Assembly: GCF_018138085.1 (NCBI RefSeq)
Contig: NZ_CP073105.1
Location: forward strand, 248,001 to 312,000
Source: Stutzerimonas stutzeri
Lineage (GTDB): Bacteria; Pseudomonadota; Gammaproteobacteria; Pseudomonadales; Pseudomonadaceae
Direction of reading: 5' to 3'
Length of the DNA stretch: 64,000 nucleotides
The notes beneath the pieces were generated by a model, which saw only the letters and a list, made by a program, of their open reading frames with translations, was not told the DNA's origin and did no database searches. The stretch's first letter is position 1. Each line of letters begins with the position of its first letter. Below, in pieces: positions 35,192 to 45,514 of the stretch. The position numbers and the translations under genes are program-made.

Positions 35192-35579
35192 GTGTGTGCT
35201 CCCGGTAAATCGCCTGCGGATCCTTGAGGACCGGTTCGACGGTTTTCCAGTCGCCATTCTCGAATACCCTGTAGAAGCAGCTCTCGCGGCCGGTATGGCA
35301 GGCGATACCACCGATCTGTTCGACGCTCAGCACGATGACGTCGGCATCGCAATCCAGGCGCAGCTCATGCAGCTTTTGCACGTGTCCGGATTCTTCGCCC
35401 TTGCGCCACAGCTTGCCACGCGAACGTGACCAGTAGATGGCGCGGTTTTCCGTTGCGGTCAATGCCAGCGCCTCGCGGTTCATCCAGGCCATCATCAGGA
35501 TGCGCCCGGTCTGGTGATCCTGGGCGATGGCCGGCACCAGGCCGTCCTCGTTCCAGTTTATTTCGTCCAACCAGTTCAT
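35184..35579 (-). CDS. hisI: Phosphoribosyl-AMP cyclohydrolase
   Basis: Third step of histidine synthesis; 131 residues. The zinc/magnesium motifs [16 protein letters not shown] and [12 protein letters not shown] are intact, as is the start [17 protein letters not shown] good ribosome site (GGAG) precedes ATG 35579. Overlaps hisE by eight bases; it lies 49 bases after ubiB on the same strand. Confidence 0.95.
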   Translation of the reverse strand: MNWLDEINWNEDGLVPAIAQDHQTGRILMMAWMNREALALTATENRAIYWSRSRGKLWRKGEESGHVQKLHELRLDCDADVIVLSVEQIGGIACHTGRESCFYRVFENGDWKTVEPVLKDPQAIYREHTHE

Positions 35580-35628
35580 CGAATTCTCCGGTCAATGCGC
35601 GCAGTGTGCCAGCCTCTCAGACGGCTGG

Positions 35629-37239
35629 CTATCGGCGTACCACGATGTAAATTCCGGCGCTCAGCATCAGCCAGGCCGGCCAGGTAGTCACTGCGGTGAA
35701 GCTGTCGGCTGCCGCGGCCACGGTCGCACCACCGCCCAGCAGAACGGCGCCAACGAGGCGCAGCGGCCAATGCCGATGATGTTCGCGCCAAGGTGGCGGC
35801 GGGTTGTTCGCGTGGGGGTTGGACATGCGTTCGAGCAGCTCGCGCGTCATGCCCGCCAGGTGGGGCAACTGCTCGATCTGCGCCTGGGCATTCTTCAGCA
35901 ACTGTTTCGGGCTCATGCGCTCGCGCATCCAGCGCTCGAGGTAGGGTTGGCCGGTGGCCCAGAGATCCAGCTCGGGGTAGAGCTCACGGCCCAGCCCCTC
36001 GATATTGAGCAACGTCTTCTGCAACAGGACCAGCTGTGGCTGGACTTCCATGTTGAAGCGGCGGGCGACCTGGAACAGACGCACCAGCAACTGGCCGAAG
36101 GAGATGTCTTTCAGCGGTTTTTCGAAGATCGGCTCGCAGACGGTGCGAATCGCCGCCTCGAACTCATTCACTTTGGTCTCTGCGGGGACCCAGCCGGAAT
36201 CGATATGCAGCTGTGCGACCTTGCGGTAGTCGCGCCTGAAGAAGGCCATCAGGTTACGTGCCAGGTAGTCCTGGTCTTCGGGCGTCAGGCTGCCGACGAT
36301 GCCGAAATCCACCGCGATGTATCGCGGGTTCCACGGCTGGTGCGTGCTGACGAAGATATTGCCGGGATGCATGTCGGCGTGGAAGAAACTGTCGCGGAAC
36401 ACTTGCGTGAAGAAGATCTCGACGCCGCGTTCGGCCAGTTGCTTCATGTCGGTGCGCTGCTCGGCCAGGCGCTTCATGTCGGTGACCGGCACGCCGTAGA
36501 TGCGCTCCATGACCAGCACCTGCGGGCGGCACAGGTCCCAGTAGACCTGGGGAATGTACAGCAGCGGCGAGCCCTGGAAATTGCGCCTGAGCTGACTGGC
36601 GTTAGCGGCCTCACGCAGCAGGTCGAGCTCGTCGTAGATGGTCTTGGCGTAATCGTCGACGACTTCGACCAAGTGCAGGCGACGGGCTTCGGTGGAGGCG
36701 CGCTCGGCGGTTTTGGCCAGCAGGAACAGCCAGGCGAGATCCTGGCTGATCACCGGGCGCAAATTCGGGCGAACCACCTTGACCACCACTTCCTCACCGC
36801 TGCGCAGCTTCGCCGCGTGCACCTGGGCGACCGAGGCGGAAGCCAGCGGCTTGCTGTCGAAGCGGGCGAAGATCTGGGCAACCGGCGCGCCCAGCTGGCG
36901 CTCGATCAATGCGGTGGCGACGGCTGAATCGAAGGGAGGTACGCGGTCCTGCAGCATCGCCAACTCTTCTGCGATATCTGGCGGCAGCAGATCGCGGCGG
37001 GTCGAGAGGATCTGCCCGAACTTGATGAAGATCGGCCCCAGCCCTTCCAGCGCCAGGCGCAACCGCGCGCCACGAGACAGCGCGGAGTGGCGCCGCGGCA
37101 GCCAGCGCCAGGGCAGCAGGAAGCTGGTCGCGCGCAGCCACCAGGGCATCGGCAGGTCGAGGATGATGTCATCCAGGCGGTAGCGGATCACCACGAGCAG
37201 GATGCGAAACAGGCGGCGTGCCGCGGCGAACAGCTTCAT
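35629..37239 (-). CDS. ubiB: Ubiquinone biosynthesis kinase-like protein UbiB
   Basis: Atypical kinase-like ATPase of the ADCK/UbiB family needed for coenzyme Q synthesis; 536 residues. It has the family signature [14 protein letters not shown] (KxGQ), the alanine-rich loop [19 protein letters not shown] and the DFG-like [10 protein letters not shown]. Two C-terminal transmembrane helices (about 495-535) anchor it. ATG 37239 overlaps the ubiJ stop (ATGA). A near-duplication, [20 protein letters not shown], occurs in a loop where homologues have a similar length, so it is not an insertion. Confidence 0.95.
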   Translation of the reverse strand: MKLFAAARRLFRILLVVIRYRLDDIILDLPMPWWLRATSFLLPWRWLPRRHSALSRGARLRLALEGLGPIFIKFGQILSTRRDLLPPDIAEELAMLQDRVPPFDSAVATALIERQLGAPVAQIFARFDSKPLASASVAQVHAAKLRSGEEVVVKVVRPNLRPVISQDLAWLFLLAKTAERASTEARRLHLVEVVDDYAKTIYDELDLLREAANASQLRRNFQGSPLLYIPQVYWDLCRPQVLVMERIYGVPVTDMKRLAEQRTDMKQLAERGVEIFFTQVFRDSFFHADMHPGNIFVSTHQPWNPRYIAVDFGIVGSLTPEDQDYLARNLMAFFRRDYRKVAQLHIDSGWVPAETKVNEFEAAIRTVCEPIFEKPLKDISFGQLLVRLFQVARRFNMEVQPQLVLLQKTLLNIEGLGRELYPELDLWATGQPYLERWMRERMSPKQLLKNAQAQIEQLPHLAGMTRELLERMSNPHANNPPPPWREHHRHWPLRLVGAVLLGGGATVAAAADSFTAVTTWPAWLMLSAGIYIVVRR

Positions 37240-37859
37240 TCGGATCGGTCTGGTTTCAGGGAGTGGGCGAGCCGCTCGACTCGGGCTTCGAGTCGGTCGA
37301 GGTCGAGCTTGAGGCGATCCAGTTCGGCGAAGCGGGTTTCGGCTTCGGCGCTGCCCACCAGGGTTCGCGATTCTTCGTTGAGGTAATCGGCCAGGTCCTG
37401 GCGCAGGCTGCCGGCGCTCTGGCGCACCCATTCGGCCTGGCTGCGCATGCCGGAGCCGAGCACATGCGTGGCGACCGGGCCTAGTAGGCGGGACAGTTCA
37501 TATTCCCAGTCCAGCTCCAGGTCCTGCAGCACTTCGGCCAGGCTCATCAACGCGCTGCTGTCGCCGTCGATTTCGATGTCCGGACCGTGCAGGATCGCTG
37601 TCTTGTTCCGACTGGTGGCCAGGCGAATCAAGCTACTGGCGGGCGCGCGCAGACGGCAGTCGGCTTCGCTGCCCCAATCGGCGGCCAGGCGCAGACCTTC
37701 ACTGTCGGAGAGCACGAATACGCGCCACGCCGGAGCGCTGCAGTCGATCTCGATGATCCGACCGCCAAGGCGGGCCAGGCGCGGCAACGCGGTGGGATCC
37801 AGGCGCAGCGCGCGGTTGATGCCGCGCTCGGCGCCGGCAAGCAGGGCAGTGCGCAGCAT
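37236..37859 (-). CDS. ubiJ: Ubiquinone biosynthesis accessory factor UbiJ
   Basis: A 207-residue SCP2-domain protein that, in enteric bacteria, helps the soluble Ubi complex handle lipid intermediates. The SCP2 region covers about 20-115 ([38 protein letters not shown]), followed by a long coiled coil ending [22 protein letters not shown]. Start and stop overlap ubiE and ubiB by one and four bases, so the three form a tightly coupled operon. Confidence 0.9.
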   Translation of the reverse strand: MLRTALLAGAERGINRALRLDPTALPRLARLGGRIIEIDCSAPAWRVFVLSDSEGLRLAADWGSEADCRLRAPASSLIRLATSRNKTAILHGPDIEIDGDSSALMSLAEVLQDLELDWEYELSRLLGPVATHVLGSGMRSQAEWVRQSAGSLRQDLADYLNEESRTLVGSAEAETRFAELDRLKLDLDRLEARVERLAHSLKPDRSE

Positions 37860-38629
37860 CAGGGCTTGATGCCGCGGTGCAGGGCGACGATGCCGCCGGT
37901 CATGTTGTGGTAGGTCACGCGCTCGAAGCCGGCGTCGGCCATCATGCCCTTTAGCGTTTCCTGGTCCGGGTGCATGCGAATCGACTCGGCGAGATACCGG
38001 TAGCTTTCCGAGTCGTTGGTGATCAGCTTGCCCATCATCGGCAGCAGGCTGAACGAGTAGGCGTCGTACGCCTTGGAGAACAGCGGGTTGGTCGGCTTGG
38101 AAAATTCCAGCACCAGCAGCCGGCCGCCCGGCTTGAGCACGCGCAGCATGGAAGCGATGGCATCTTCTTTGTGCGTCACGTTGCGCAGGCCGAAGGCAAT
38201 AGTGACCACGTCAAAGTAGTTGTCCGGGAAGGGCAGCTTCTCAGCATCGGCCTGGACGAACCTGACGTTTCCGGCCACGCCTTTGTCGAGCAGACGGTCA
38301 CGTCCGACCTTGAGCATCGAAGCGTTGATGTCGGCCAGCACCACTTCCCCGGTCGGTCCGACGATGCGCGAAAACTGGCGGGTCAGGTCGCCGGTGCCAC
38401 CGGCGATATCGAGGATGCGGTTGCCGTGACGCGCCCCGGACAGCTCGATGGTGAAGCGCTTCCAGAGGCGATGAACGCCGCCGGACATCAAGTCGTTCAT
38501 CAGGTCGTACTTGGCGGCCACGGAATGGAATACCTCGGCCACCTTCTGCGCCTTCTCGCTTTCACGCACATTTTTGTAACCGAAGTGCGTGGTGGGCTCT
38601 GCGTCATGCTCTTTGCGGGGATCGGTCAT
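37859..38629 (-). CDS. ubiE: Demethylubiquinone/demethylmenaquinone methyltransferase
   Basis: SAM-dependent C-methyltransferase of quinone synthesis; 256 residues. The SAM loop [14 protein letters not shown] and the signature [19 protein letters not shown] / [17 protein letters not shown] are conserved. ATG 38629 (MTDPRKEH) is chosen over an upstream open frame. The stop overlaps the ubiJ start (TGATG). First gene of ubiE-ubiJ-ubiB. Confidence 0.96.
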   Translation of the reverse strand: MTDPRKEHDAEPTTHFGYKNVRESEKAQKVAEVFHSVAAKYDLMNDLMSGGVHRLWKRFTIELSGARHGNRILDIAGGTGDLTRQFSRIVGPTGEVVLADINASMLKVGRDRLLDKGVAGNVRFVQADAEKLPFPDNYFDVVTIAFGLRNVTHKEDAIASMLRVLKPGGRLLVLEFSKPTNPLFSKAYDAYSFSLLPMMGKLITNDSESYRYLAESIRMHPDQETLKGMMADAGFERVTYHNMTGGIVALHRGIKP

Positions 38630-38781
38630 GTCACTGTCACCGGAAGAATGTGCTCGGCATTCTAAACCTAAATGCGTCGTCGAGCGCGAAGCGGCGAGCG
38701 GCAAGTCAGCGCAGTACGGACCGGTGCGAGGCGCTGGCCGACAGCCGGCTGACGCTCGCGCTTGAGGCTGCGTGGCACTGC

Positions 38782-38825
38782 TGTTGTGGGAGCGGTCTTG
38801 ACCGCGAGCTTCCCAGCGAAGCCTC
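38782..38825. repeat. Isolated REP element
   Basis: The core GTGGGAGCGGTCTTGACCGC followed by gagcttcccagcgaagc. It nearly duplicates, over more than 40 bases, the inverted unit at 4213-4256. This makes these two the closest pair in the window, more alike than the array units between themselves. Confidence 0.85.
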
Positions 38826-38973
38826 GCCAGTAGGGGGGCACCAACATCCGGCGCCCATCCCGCCCGGCGATGGCCCGCCCCTCGGCCCGCAGCTCAACGC
38901 AACAATGTCGAGAAACCGTACCCGTTCGGCTCGGCACGCCTGCCGCCAACTCCGCTTCGTCAGCGCAGGCAAC

Positions 38974-38982
38974 TGCTATAGT
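38974..38982 (+). promoter_or_regulatory. Extended -10 promoter for the PHA-type gene
   Basis: TGCTATAGT is an extended -10 box (TG-n-TATAGT) 34 bases upstream of the ATG at 39017. No good -35 is seen. Confidence 0.45.
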
Positions 38983-39016
38983 GCGCGCCTTTTTTATCCC
39001 GCAGCCAGGAGTTGCC

Positions 39017-39295
39017 ATGGCCCGCATCGTAGTCGAGCGCACCCACACCCTTGGTCGCCAGGCCGCCCGAGAAAAGGCCGAGCAATTGGCGGCGAAACTG
39101 GTGAATGACTATGGCGTGCGCTGCGAGTGGCAGGGTGATGTGCTGGCGGTGCGCCGTAGCGGCGCCGATGGCCGCATCGAGGTCGGGGAGGATCGGGTAC
39201 GGGTGCTGCTGAACCTTGGCCTGCTGCTGTCGGCAATGGGCAGCAGCGTTCAGGCGCAGATCGAACATGCGCTGGACAAGGCGCTGCAGGCGTAA
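39017..39295 (+). CDS. Polyhydroxyalkanoic acid system family protein
   Basis: A 92-residue protein of the PHA_gran_rgn type: MARIVVERTHTLGRQAAREKAEQLAAKL at the start (shown here only in part), then the strand-rich core YGVRCEWQGDVLAV and a C-terminal helix. Such proteins occur near pha genes or ubi genes and are presumed to act on granules or hydrophobic ligands; the role is unproven. AGGAG lies six bases before ATG 39017. No pha synthase or phasin gene is present in this window. Confidence 0.85.
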   Translation: MARIVVERTHTLGRQAAREKAEQLAAKLVNDYGVRCEWQGDVLAVRRSGADGRIEVGEDRVRVLLNLGLLLSAMGSSVQAQIEHALDKALQA

Positions 39296-39316
39296 GGGCC
39301 GGCCTGCGCCCCGAGC

Positions 39317-39691
39317 TCAGAGCATCAGCTTGACCGGGGAGATATCCGGGTCACGGGATTTGCCGGCGGCGGCGAGGGCATCGAGGTAATCGGCCCACAT
39401 CTGTTGCTGGTTGGTCGCCAGCAGATGGAGGTAGTCCCAGGTATACAGGCCACTGTCGTGGCCGTCGCTGAAGGTCAGCTTCAACGCGTATTGGCCGGCC
39501 GGCTCGAGCCCTTCCAGTGCGACGTTGATCTTGCCGGCCTGCAGGATCGGATTGCCGTGACCCTGCACTTCGGCGGATGGTGAGTGGACCCGCAAGAATT
39601 CGGCCGGCAGCACATAACGCTGGTCGGGACCATATTCCAGCTCCAGCGTCCTGGAAGCCTTGTGCAGCTTGATGGCGGTGGGGATGTGCAT
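39317..39691 (-). CDS. DUF971 (GBBH-like N-terminal) protein
   Basis: A 124-residue protein made only of the DUF971 fold found at the N-terminus of gamma-butyrobetaine hydroxylases: TAIKLHKASRTLELEY, LPAEFLRVHSPSAEVQGHG, and FSDGHDSGLYTWDYLH. Such stand-alone forms may act in iron-sulfur or metal handling, but evidence is limited. It follows hslU by 85 bases, as in other Pseudomonas, and may share its transcript. Confidence 0.85.
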   Translation of the reverse strand: MHIPTAIKLHKASRTLELEYGPDQRYVLPAEFLRVHSPSAEVQGHGNPILQAGKINVALEGLEPAGQYALKLTFSDGHDSGLYTWDYLHLLATNQQQMWADYLDALAAAGKSRDPDISPVKLML

Positions 39692-39776
39692 GAGAACAAC
39701 CGAAAAGAGGCTGGACGGCTGGAGGCTGAGCGAGGCTGCTTTTCGTCCAGCCTGCAGCCTCTAGCCGTCAGCCGGA

Positions 39777-41120
39777 TTAGAGGATATACCGCGACAGGTC
39801 TTCGTCTTCGGCCAGCTCGCCGAGGTGGCTGTTGACGTAGTCCGTATCGATGCGGATCGGTTCACCGTTCTGCTGGCCGGCCAGGTCGCCGGCGCTGAAC
39901 GAAACCTCTTCGAGCAGCCGCTCCAGCAAGGTGTGCAGGCGACGAGCGCCGATGTTCTCGGTCTTCTCGTTGACCTGCCAGGCGATCTGCGCCAGGCGCT
40001 TGATGCCGTCCTCGGTAAATTCGATGCCCAGCCCTTCGGTCTTCAGCAGCTCGCGATACTGCTCGGTGAGCGAGGCATGCGGCTCGGTGAGGATGCGCTC
40101 GAAGTCCTCGGGGGACAACGCCTTGAGCTCGACCCGGATCGGCAGGCGGCCCTGCAGTTCGGGCACCAGATCGCTGGGCTTGGAGAGGTGGAAGGCGCCC
40201 GAGGCGATGAACAGGATATGGTCGGTCTTGACCATGCCCAGCTTGGTGTTGACGGTGCTGCCCTCGATCAGCGGCAGCAGGTCGCGCTGCACGCCCTCGC
40301 GGGAGACGTCGGCACCGCCGGTATTGCCGCGCTTGGCGACCTTGTCGATCTCGTCGATGAAGACGATGCCGTTCTGCTCCACCGCTTCTAGCGCACGGGC
40401 CTTGAGCTCTTCCTCGTTGACCAGGCGCGCGGCTTCTTCGTCACGGACCAGTTTGAGCGCATCCTTGATCTTCAGCTTGCGGCTCTTCTTCTTGCCCTTG
40501 CCCATGTTGGAGAACAGGCTTTGCAGCTGGTTGGTCATCTCTTCCATGCCGGGCGGGGCCATGATCTCCACGCCGCCCGGATTCTCGGCGACCTCGATGT
40601 CGATTTCCTTGTCATCGAGCTGACCCTCACGCAAGCGCTTGCGGAATAGCTGCCGGGTATTGGAGTCGGTGCTTTGCACGGGCTCATCGCCGAAGCCTGC
40701 GGGACGCGCCTGGGGCAGCAAGGCGTCGAGGATGCGCTCTTCGGCGGCGTCCTCGGCGCGATGGCGCATCTTCACCACTTCCTGCTCGCGCAGCATCTTC
40801 AGGGCGGCATCGGCAAGATCGCGGATGATCGATTCGACATCCCTGCCTACATAACCGACTTCGGTAAATTTGGTCGCTTCCACCTTGATGAACGGGGCGT
40901 TGGCCAGCTTGGCCAGGCGACGGGCGATTTCGGTCTTGCCGACGCCGGTGGGACCGATCATCAGGATGTTCTTCGGGGTAACTTCCGGGCGCAGCTCGGC
41001 GGAGAGCTGCATTCGCCGCCAGCGATTGCGCAGGGCGATGGCTACGGCACGCTTGGCGTCGTCCTGGCCGATGATATGGCGGTTGAGTTCGTGGACGATC
41101 TCGCGGGGCGTCATGGACAT
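39777..41120 (-). CDS. hslU: ATP-dependent protease ATPase subunit HslU
   Basis: AAA+ unfoldase of the HslUV (ClpYQ) protease; 447 residues. Walker [10 protein letters not shown], Walker [10 protein letters not shown], the pore motif [10 protein letters not shown] and a long I-domain (about 110-240) are visible. ATG 41120 ([12 protein letters not shown]) is the usual start. It follows hslV by 28 bases under the same heat-shock promoter. Confidence 0.96.
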   Translation of the reverse strand: MSMTPREIVHELNRHIIGQDDAKRAVAIALRNRWRRMQLSAELRPEVTPKNILMIGPTGVGKTEIARRLAKLANAPFIKVEATKFTEVGYVGRDVESIIRDLADAALKMLREQEVVKMRHRAEDAAEERILDALLPQARPAGFGDEPVQSTDSNTRQLFRKRLREGQLDDKEIDIEVAENPGGVEIMAPPGMEEMTNQLQSLFSNMGKGKKKSRKLKIKDALKLVRDEEAARLVNEEELKARALEAVEQNGIVFIDEIDKVAKRGNTGGADVSREGVQRDLLPLIEGSTVNTKLGMVKTDHILFIASGAFHLSKPSDLVPELQGRLPIRVELKALSPEDFERILTEPHASLTEQYRELLKTEGLGIEFTEDGIKRLAQIAWQVNEKTENIGARRLHTLLERLLEEVSFSAGDLAGQQNGEPIRIDTDYVNSHLGELAEDEDLSRYIL

Positions 41121-41148
41121 GGTGCGGTACTCCGGGGCTCGAGGGCGA

Positions 41149-41685
41149 TCAGTTCGCGCTGTCGAGCTCCTCGATGGTGAGATTCTGGTTGGTGAAGACA
41201 CAAATGCTGCCGGCGATGTTCAGCGCGGTCTCGGCGATTTCCTGCGCGCTCATGTCATCACCGCCTTTGCGCATCAGCGCCATGGCCGCGGCCTGGGCGA
41301 AACCGCCGCCGGAGCCCATGGCGATCAGGTCATCCTCGGGCTGCACCACGTCGCCGTTACCGGTGATGATCAGCGAGGCGTCCTTGTTGGCGACGGCGAG
41401 CATGGCTTCCAGGCGGCTCAGTGAGCGGTCGGTGCGCCAATCCTTGGCCAGCTCGACGGCGGCACGGACAAGATGGCCCTGATGCTTTTCCAGCTGGCCT
41501 TCGAAGCGCTCGAACAAGGTAAAGGCATCGGCGGTGGCGCCAGCGAAGCCGGCCAGCACCTGGCCGTGATAGAGGCGGCGCACCTTCTTGGCGTTGCCTT
41601 TCATGACGGTGTTGCCGAGGGAAACCTGGCCGTCGCCGCCCATGACGACTTTGCCGTTGCGGCGGACTGAAACGATGGTGGTCAA
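41149..41685 (-). CDS. hslV: ATP-dependent protease peptidase subunit HslV
   Basis: Threonine protease subunit; 178 residues. The catalytic threonine is residue 2, exposed after removal of the first Met, in [19 protein letters not shown]. The start codon is TTG 41685, with GGAGAG upstream. It is identified by the invariant Thr-Thr-Ile N-terminus of the family, because the surrounding frame is open and longer. A strong sigma-32-type promoter lies about 50 bases upstream. Confidence 0.95.
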   Translation of the reverse strand: MTTIVSVRRNGKVVMGGDGQVSLGNTVMKGNAKKVRRLYHGQVLAGFAGATADAFTLFERFEGQLEKHQGHLVRAAVELAKDWRTDRSLSRLEAMLAVANKDASLIITGNGDVVQPEDDLIAMGSGGGFAQAAAMALMRKGGDDMSAQEIAETALNIAGSICVFTNQNLTIEELDSAN

Positions 41686-41732
41686 AAGAGAACTCTCCAC
41701 GCAGCGGGGCGATGAATGCCCGAATGCGCTTG

Positions 41733-41760
41733 ATATGGGGGACTCTCCTGCGCATTTCAA
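41733..41760 (-). promoter_or_regulatory. Heat-shock (sigma-32) promoter of hslVU
   Basis: On the minus strand TTGAAA (41755-41760), 14 bases, CCCCATAT (41733-41740). This matches the RpoH consensus (TTGAAA, 11-16 bases, CCCCAT) and is 48 bases upstream of hslV. Confidence 0.85.
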
Positions 41761-41867
41761 CCAATTGGGCGCGAAAGGTCGGAGCTGGACACGGCACCCT
41801 GTCTGGTTGCGCCTTCCAGAGGGGGCATGGCGCTGCGCCGATGGCTCCGAACGGGCGCCGCGATGGA

Positions 41868-42329
41868 TCACTGCAAGGCGAAATCCAGCTGCCGCCAGGC
41901 CTCGTAGACGGCGACGGCGACGGTATTGGACAGGTTCAGGCTACGGCTGTCGGGGCGCATGGGCAGGCGCAGACGCTGCTCGTTGGGCAGTGCATCGCGA
42001 ATTTCGGGTGGCAGGCCGCGGCTTTCCGGGCCGAACAGGAAGGCGTCGCCGCGCTCGAACCGCACCTGATGAAAGGGTTGCGAGCCCTTGGTGGTGAAGG
42101 CGAACAGGCGCGGCTGGCCGAGGCTCGCCAGGCAGCTGTCCAGATCGGCATGCCGCTTGAGCGGAGCGTACTCGTGATAATCGAGGCCGGCACGGCGCAG
42201 GCGCTTATCGTCCAGCTCGAAGCCCAGCGGTTCTATCAGGTGCAGACTGCAGCCGGCATTGGCGCAGAGCCTGATAATGTTGCCGGTATTCGGCGGAATC
42301 TCCGGTTGAAAAAGGATCACGTGGAACAT
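41868..42329 (-). CDS. trmL: tRNA (cytidine/uridine-2'-O-)-methyltransferase TrmL
   Basis: SPOUT methyltransferase for the wobble base of leucine tRNAs; 153 residues. The start [20 protein letters not shown] and the knot motifs [10 protein letters not shown] and [20 protein letters not shown] are intact. Its ATG and that of a divergent gene share the tetranucleotide CATG at 42327-42330, so any promoter of either gene must lie within the other. Confidence 0.94.
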   Translation of the reverse strand: MFHVILFQPEIPPNTGNIIRLCANAGCSLHLIEPLGFELDDKRLRRAGLDYHEYAPLKRHADLDSCLASLGQPRLFAFTTKGSQPFHQVRFERGDAFLFGPESRGLPPEIRDALPNEQRLRLPMRPDSRSLNLSNTVAVAVYEAWRQLDFALQ

Positions 42330-42798
42330 GCGCGGCACCGACTCTGAAAACGACCGGCATTCTACTGCGGCAGGCGGTCCTGCGGCAGGCGACCCTGCGG
42401 CTGATGATCCGCTACCTCGCCTGCGCCGTCGCTTTTTCGCTGCGCTGGTTCTGCTCGGGTTGCTGTTCGGCTCGTTGCTGGGCCATCTGTTCCGGCCCGG
42501 GCCGGTGGAGCTGCTGCGCGTCGAGCCCGTGGCCAGCGGGTTGCAGCTGTGGTTCAGCCGCGAGCCGGAGCTTTATAGCGAGAATGTCGACGGCGCCGTG
42601 GGGATGCTATTTCAGGCTAAAGGTGGGGCTGATAGCGGACGAGTGAAGGTCGATGGCAGCGATGCCCGCTGGCGCGTGCAGGGTACGGAGAAGGGCCTGC
42701 TGCTGCATGTCGTTGCGACACGACCGCTGCAAGCCAGCTGGACGGGCAAGAAGGTCGACGACCAGTGGCGCCTGCAGTTAAGGGTCATGCCGCGTTAG
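42328..42798 (+). CDS. Single-span membrane protein of unknown function
   Basis: A 156-residue protein: about 30 polar N-terminal residues, one transmembrane helix (about 36-58, [20 protein letters not shown]), and a periplasmic domain of about 95 residues rich in beta strands. No family is recognised beyond a similar small gene I recall between trmL and ntrC in P. aeruginosa. Start ATG 42328 overlaps the divergent trmL start by two bases; a later start near the helix is possible. It converges on ntrC. Confidence 0.7.
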   Translation: MRGTDSENDRHSTAAGGPAAGDPAADDPLPRLRRRFFAALVLLGLLFGSLLGHLFRPGPVELLRVEPVASGLQLWFSREPELYSENVDGAVGMLFQAKGGADSGRVKVDGSDARWRVQGTEKGLLLHVVATRPLQASWTGKKVDDQWRLQLRVMPR

Positions 42799-42831
42799 GG
42801 CGCAGCCAGTAGACCACGCCCGTTCAGCCTC

Positions 42832-44268
42832 TCAGCCGTCGTCGCCTTCGTCCTCGTCGGCGGCGTCACCGCCCATGCCCAGTTCCTTGATCTTGCGCGT
42901 CAGGGTATTGCGGCCCCAGCCGAGCAGCAGCGCGGCATCGCGACGGCGACCAGCGGTGTGCTTGAGTGCGGTCTCGATCATGATTCGCTCAAACGCCGGC
43001 ACGGCCTCGTCGAGCAGGTTGGACTGGCCGCGAGACAGCGCCAGGTCAGCCCATTGATGCAAGGCCTGTTCCCAGCTCTTTGCCGGCAGGGTGTCGGTAG
43101 GCTGGTTGAGCAGTTCCGGTGGCAGGTCGCTGACGTGGACCTCGCGCCCGGAGGCCATCACGGTGATCCAGCGGCAGGTATTTTCCAGCTGGCGGACGTT
43201 GCCCGGCCAGGGAAGGTTGCGCAGGTACTCCTCGGTTTCGGCTTTGAGCAGCTTGGTCTCGACCGCCAGTTCCTGGGCGGCGCTGGCGAGGAAGTGTCTG
43301 GCCAGCGCGGGGATGTCTTCGCGCCGATCGGACAGGCGCGGAATATGGATGCGGATGACGTTCAGGCGATGAAACAGGTCTTCGCGGAACTTGCCGGCCT
43401 GCACCAGCGTTTCCAGGTCCTGGTGGGTCGCGGCGATGATCCGCACATCGACCTTGACCGGTGTATGGCCGCCGACCCGGTAGAACTCTCCATCGGCCAG
43501 CACGCGCAACAGGCGAGTCTGGGTGTCGGCCGGCATGTCGCCGATCTCGTCGAGAAACAAGGTGCCGCCGTCGGCCTGCTCGAAGCGCCCGCGACGCTGG
43601 TTGGCTGCGCCAGTGAAGGCGCCTTTCTCGTGGCCGAACAGTTCGGATTCCATCAGGTCCTTGGGAATCGCCGCCATGTTCAGCGCGATGAACGGGGAGG
43701 CCGCTCGTGGACTGTGACGATGCAGCGCATGGGCGACCAGCTCCTTGCCGGTACCGGATTCGCCGTTGATCAGCACGGTGATGTTGGAGTGGCTGAGGCG
43801 GCCGATGGCGCGAAACACCTCCTGCATCGCCGGCGCCTCGCCGATGATCTCCGGCGTGTGGTGCTGGCGTGCCGGCTCCTGCAGGTTCTGCTGTTCCTGC
43901 GCGTGCTGGTTGGCTCGCTTGACCAGCGCCACGGCATCGTCGACGTCGAACGGCTTGGGCAGGTACTCGAAGGCGCCGCCCTGGTAGGAGGCGACCGCAC
44001 TGTCGAGGTCTGAGTGCGCGGTCATGATGATGACCGGCAGACGCGGATACAGCTCACGGATCTGCTTGAGCAGGTCAAGGCCGCTGGTGCCCGGCATACG
44101 GATGTCGGAAATGATCACGTCCGGCTGCTGCCGCGACAGGCGGGCGAGCACGCCGTCGGCGCTGTCGAAACTTTGCGTGGCCATGCCGTCCTGCTGCAGA
44201 GCCTTTTCCAATACCCAGCGGATGGAGCGGTCGTCGTCGACGATCCAGACGTTTTCGCTTCGGCTCAT
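42832..44268 (-). CDS. ntrC: Nitrogen regulation response regulator NtrC
   Basis: Sigma-54 enhancer-binding activator; 478 residues. The receiver domain has the phospho-acceptor Asp55 (VIISDIRMPG). The AAA+ domain carries GESGTGKE, the sigma-54 contact motif EKGAFTGA and LFLDEIGDMP. The C-terminal Fis-type helix-turn-helix is AALLLGWGRNTLTRKIKEL. ATG 44268 overlaps the ntrB stop (ATGA). A likely target, glnA, is 2.6 kb away with a matching NtrC site. Confidence 0.96.
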   Translation of the reverse strand: MSRSENVWIVDDDRSIRWVLEKALQQDGMATQSFDSADGVLARLSRQQPDVIISDIRMPGTSGLDLLKQIRELYPRLPVIIMTAHSDLDSAVASYQGGAFEYLPKPFDVDDAVALVKRANQHAQEQQNLQEPARQHHTPEIIGEAPAMQEVFRAIGRLSHSNITVLINGESGTGKELVAHALHRHSPRAASPFIALNMAAIPKDLMESELFGHEKGAFTGAANQRRGRFEQADGGTLFLDEIGDMPADTQTRLLRVLADGEFYRVGGHTPVKVDVRIIAATHQDLETLVQAGKFREDLFHRLNVIRIHIPRLSDRREDIPALARHFLASAAQELAVETKLLKAETEEYLRNLPWPGNVRQLENTCRWITVMASGREVHVSDLPPELLNQPTDTLPAKSWEQALHQWADLALSRGQSNLLDEAVPAFERIMIETALKHTAGRRRDAALLLGWGRNTLTRKIKELGMGGDAADEDEGDDG

Positions 44269-45347
44269 ACGGATGGGGCTCCTTGTTCCAGTGGCAGGAA
44301 TATCGAGAACGCGGTGTGGCCGGGGTGGCTTTCGCATTCGATCAGGCCCTGGTGCTGGCTGATGATGTTCTGGGTGATGGCCAGGCCCAGCCCGGTTCCG
44401 TCCGGACGACCGCTGACCATCGGGTAGAAGAGCGTGTTCTGCAGTTCGGCCGGAATGCCGGGGCCGTTGTCGATGATCTCGATGCGCGCCACCAGGCGAT
44501 GGCGTACATGGCCGATGGTGAACTGGCGCAGCGTGCGGGTGCGCAGCGTCAGCCGGCCGAGGCCCAGTTCGCATTGCCCGGCCAGCGCCTGCATGGCGTT
44601 GCGCATGATGTTGAGCACCGCCTGAATCATCTGTTCACGGTCAAGCAGCACTTCCGGAATGCTCGGATCATAGTCGCGCACCAAAATGAGGCTGCCTTGG
44701 CTTTCGGCCTCGATCAGGCTGGCCACATGTTCGAGCACTTCGTGGATATTGGTCATCGACAGGGACGGCAGTTTGTTCGAGCCGAGCATCCGGTCGACCA
44801 GGTTCCGCAGGCGATCGGCCTCCTCGATGATCACCTCGGTGTAGTCCTTTAAATGCTCCTCCGGCAGCTCGCGCGACAGTAATTGCGCCGCACCGCGAAT
44901 GCCGCCGAGCGGGTTCTTGATCTCGTGGGCGAGGCCGCGCACCAGCAGCTTGGTGGTTTCGTGCGCTGACAGTTGCGCCTCTTCCTTGGTGATGCGCAGC
45001 AAGCGGTCGCGCGGCAGCACCTCGAGCAGCAGCTTGGTTTCCTGGCGGGTCAGGATCGGTGTGACGGCGTAGTCGACGGTCAGCGCCTGACCATTGGTCG
45101 AGGTCAGCGTCGCCTCGCGCTTGGTGAAGGGGTGCGCCTGCTCGACGGCCTGGCGCAGCGCGGCAAGTGCCTCGGACGATTCGGTGAACAGTTCGCTGAT
45201 GAACTGGCCATGGCTGCGCTGACCGCTTACGGCCAGCAGCATTTCGGCGGCCGGATTCATGTATTCCAGGCGCAGCCGCGAATCGAGCAACAGCGTCGCG
45301 GTGGTCAGGTTCTCGATCAGCAGGCGCTGTAGGGCTTCGTTGATCAT
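44265..45347 (-). CDS. ntrB: Nitrogen regulation sensor kinase NtrB
   Basis: Soluble histidine kinase that phosphorylates NtrC under nitrogen limitation; 360 residues. An N-terminal PAS domain (about 10-115), the phospho-histidine His141 in GLAHEIKNPLGG, and the N and G boxes (NIMRNAMQAL, IDNGPGIP, GRPDGTGLGLA) are clear. ATG 45347 fits the family N-terminus; another ATG four codons upstream (45359) cannot be excluded, as neither has a strong ribosome site. Confidence 0.95.
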   Translation of the reverse strand: MINEALQRLLIENLTTATLLLDSRLRLEYMNPAAEMLLAVSGQRSHGQFISELFTESSEALAALRQAVEQAHPFTKREATLTSTNGQALTVDYAVTPILTRQETKLLLEVLPRDRLLRITKEEAQLSAHETTKLLVRGLAHEIKNPLGGIRGAAQLLSRELPEEHLKDYTEVIIEEADRLRNLVDRMLGSNKLPSLSMTNIHEVLEHVASLIEAESQGSLILVRDYDPSIPEVLLDREQMIQAVLNIMRNAMQALAGQCELGLGRLTLRTRTLRQFTIGHVRHRLVARIEIIDNGPGIPAELQNTLFYPMVSGRPDGTGLGLAITQNIISQHQGLIECESHPGHTAFSIFLPLEQGAPSV

Positions 45348-45514
45348 GGCTGTCTGCATCCGATGGGTAAGGCGGGAAATGCAAGAAGCAAACCAAGCTG
45401 CCTGATTTCGGCGCAACGCCGCAGGTACTAGCGCTCCAGCGCGGGGCATCGCGCAAAACAGATCGGGCCGATCAGGCGGGCGTTGCTTGTGCACCATTCA
45501 GGTGCATAGCATGA

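Larger units (their letters stand above)
38630..39016. other. Intergenic region with one REP element and a promoter
   Basis: Divergent spacer between ubiE and the PHA-type protein gene. It contains a REP copy (about 38782-38825) and an extended -10 near 38974-38982. No reading frame here has protein-like content. Confidence 0.6.

Noticed and set aside
36420..36490. Apparent tandem duplication inside ubiB (TDMK...LAE twice)
   Set aside because: Homologues have the same loop length with related residues, so it is chance similarity.
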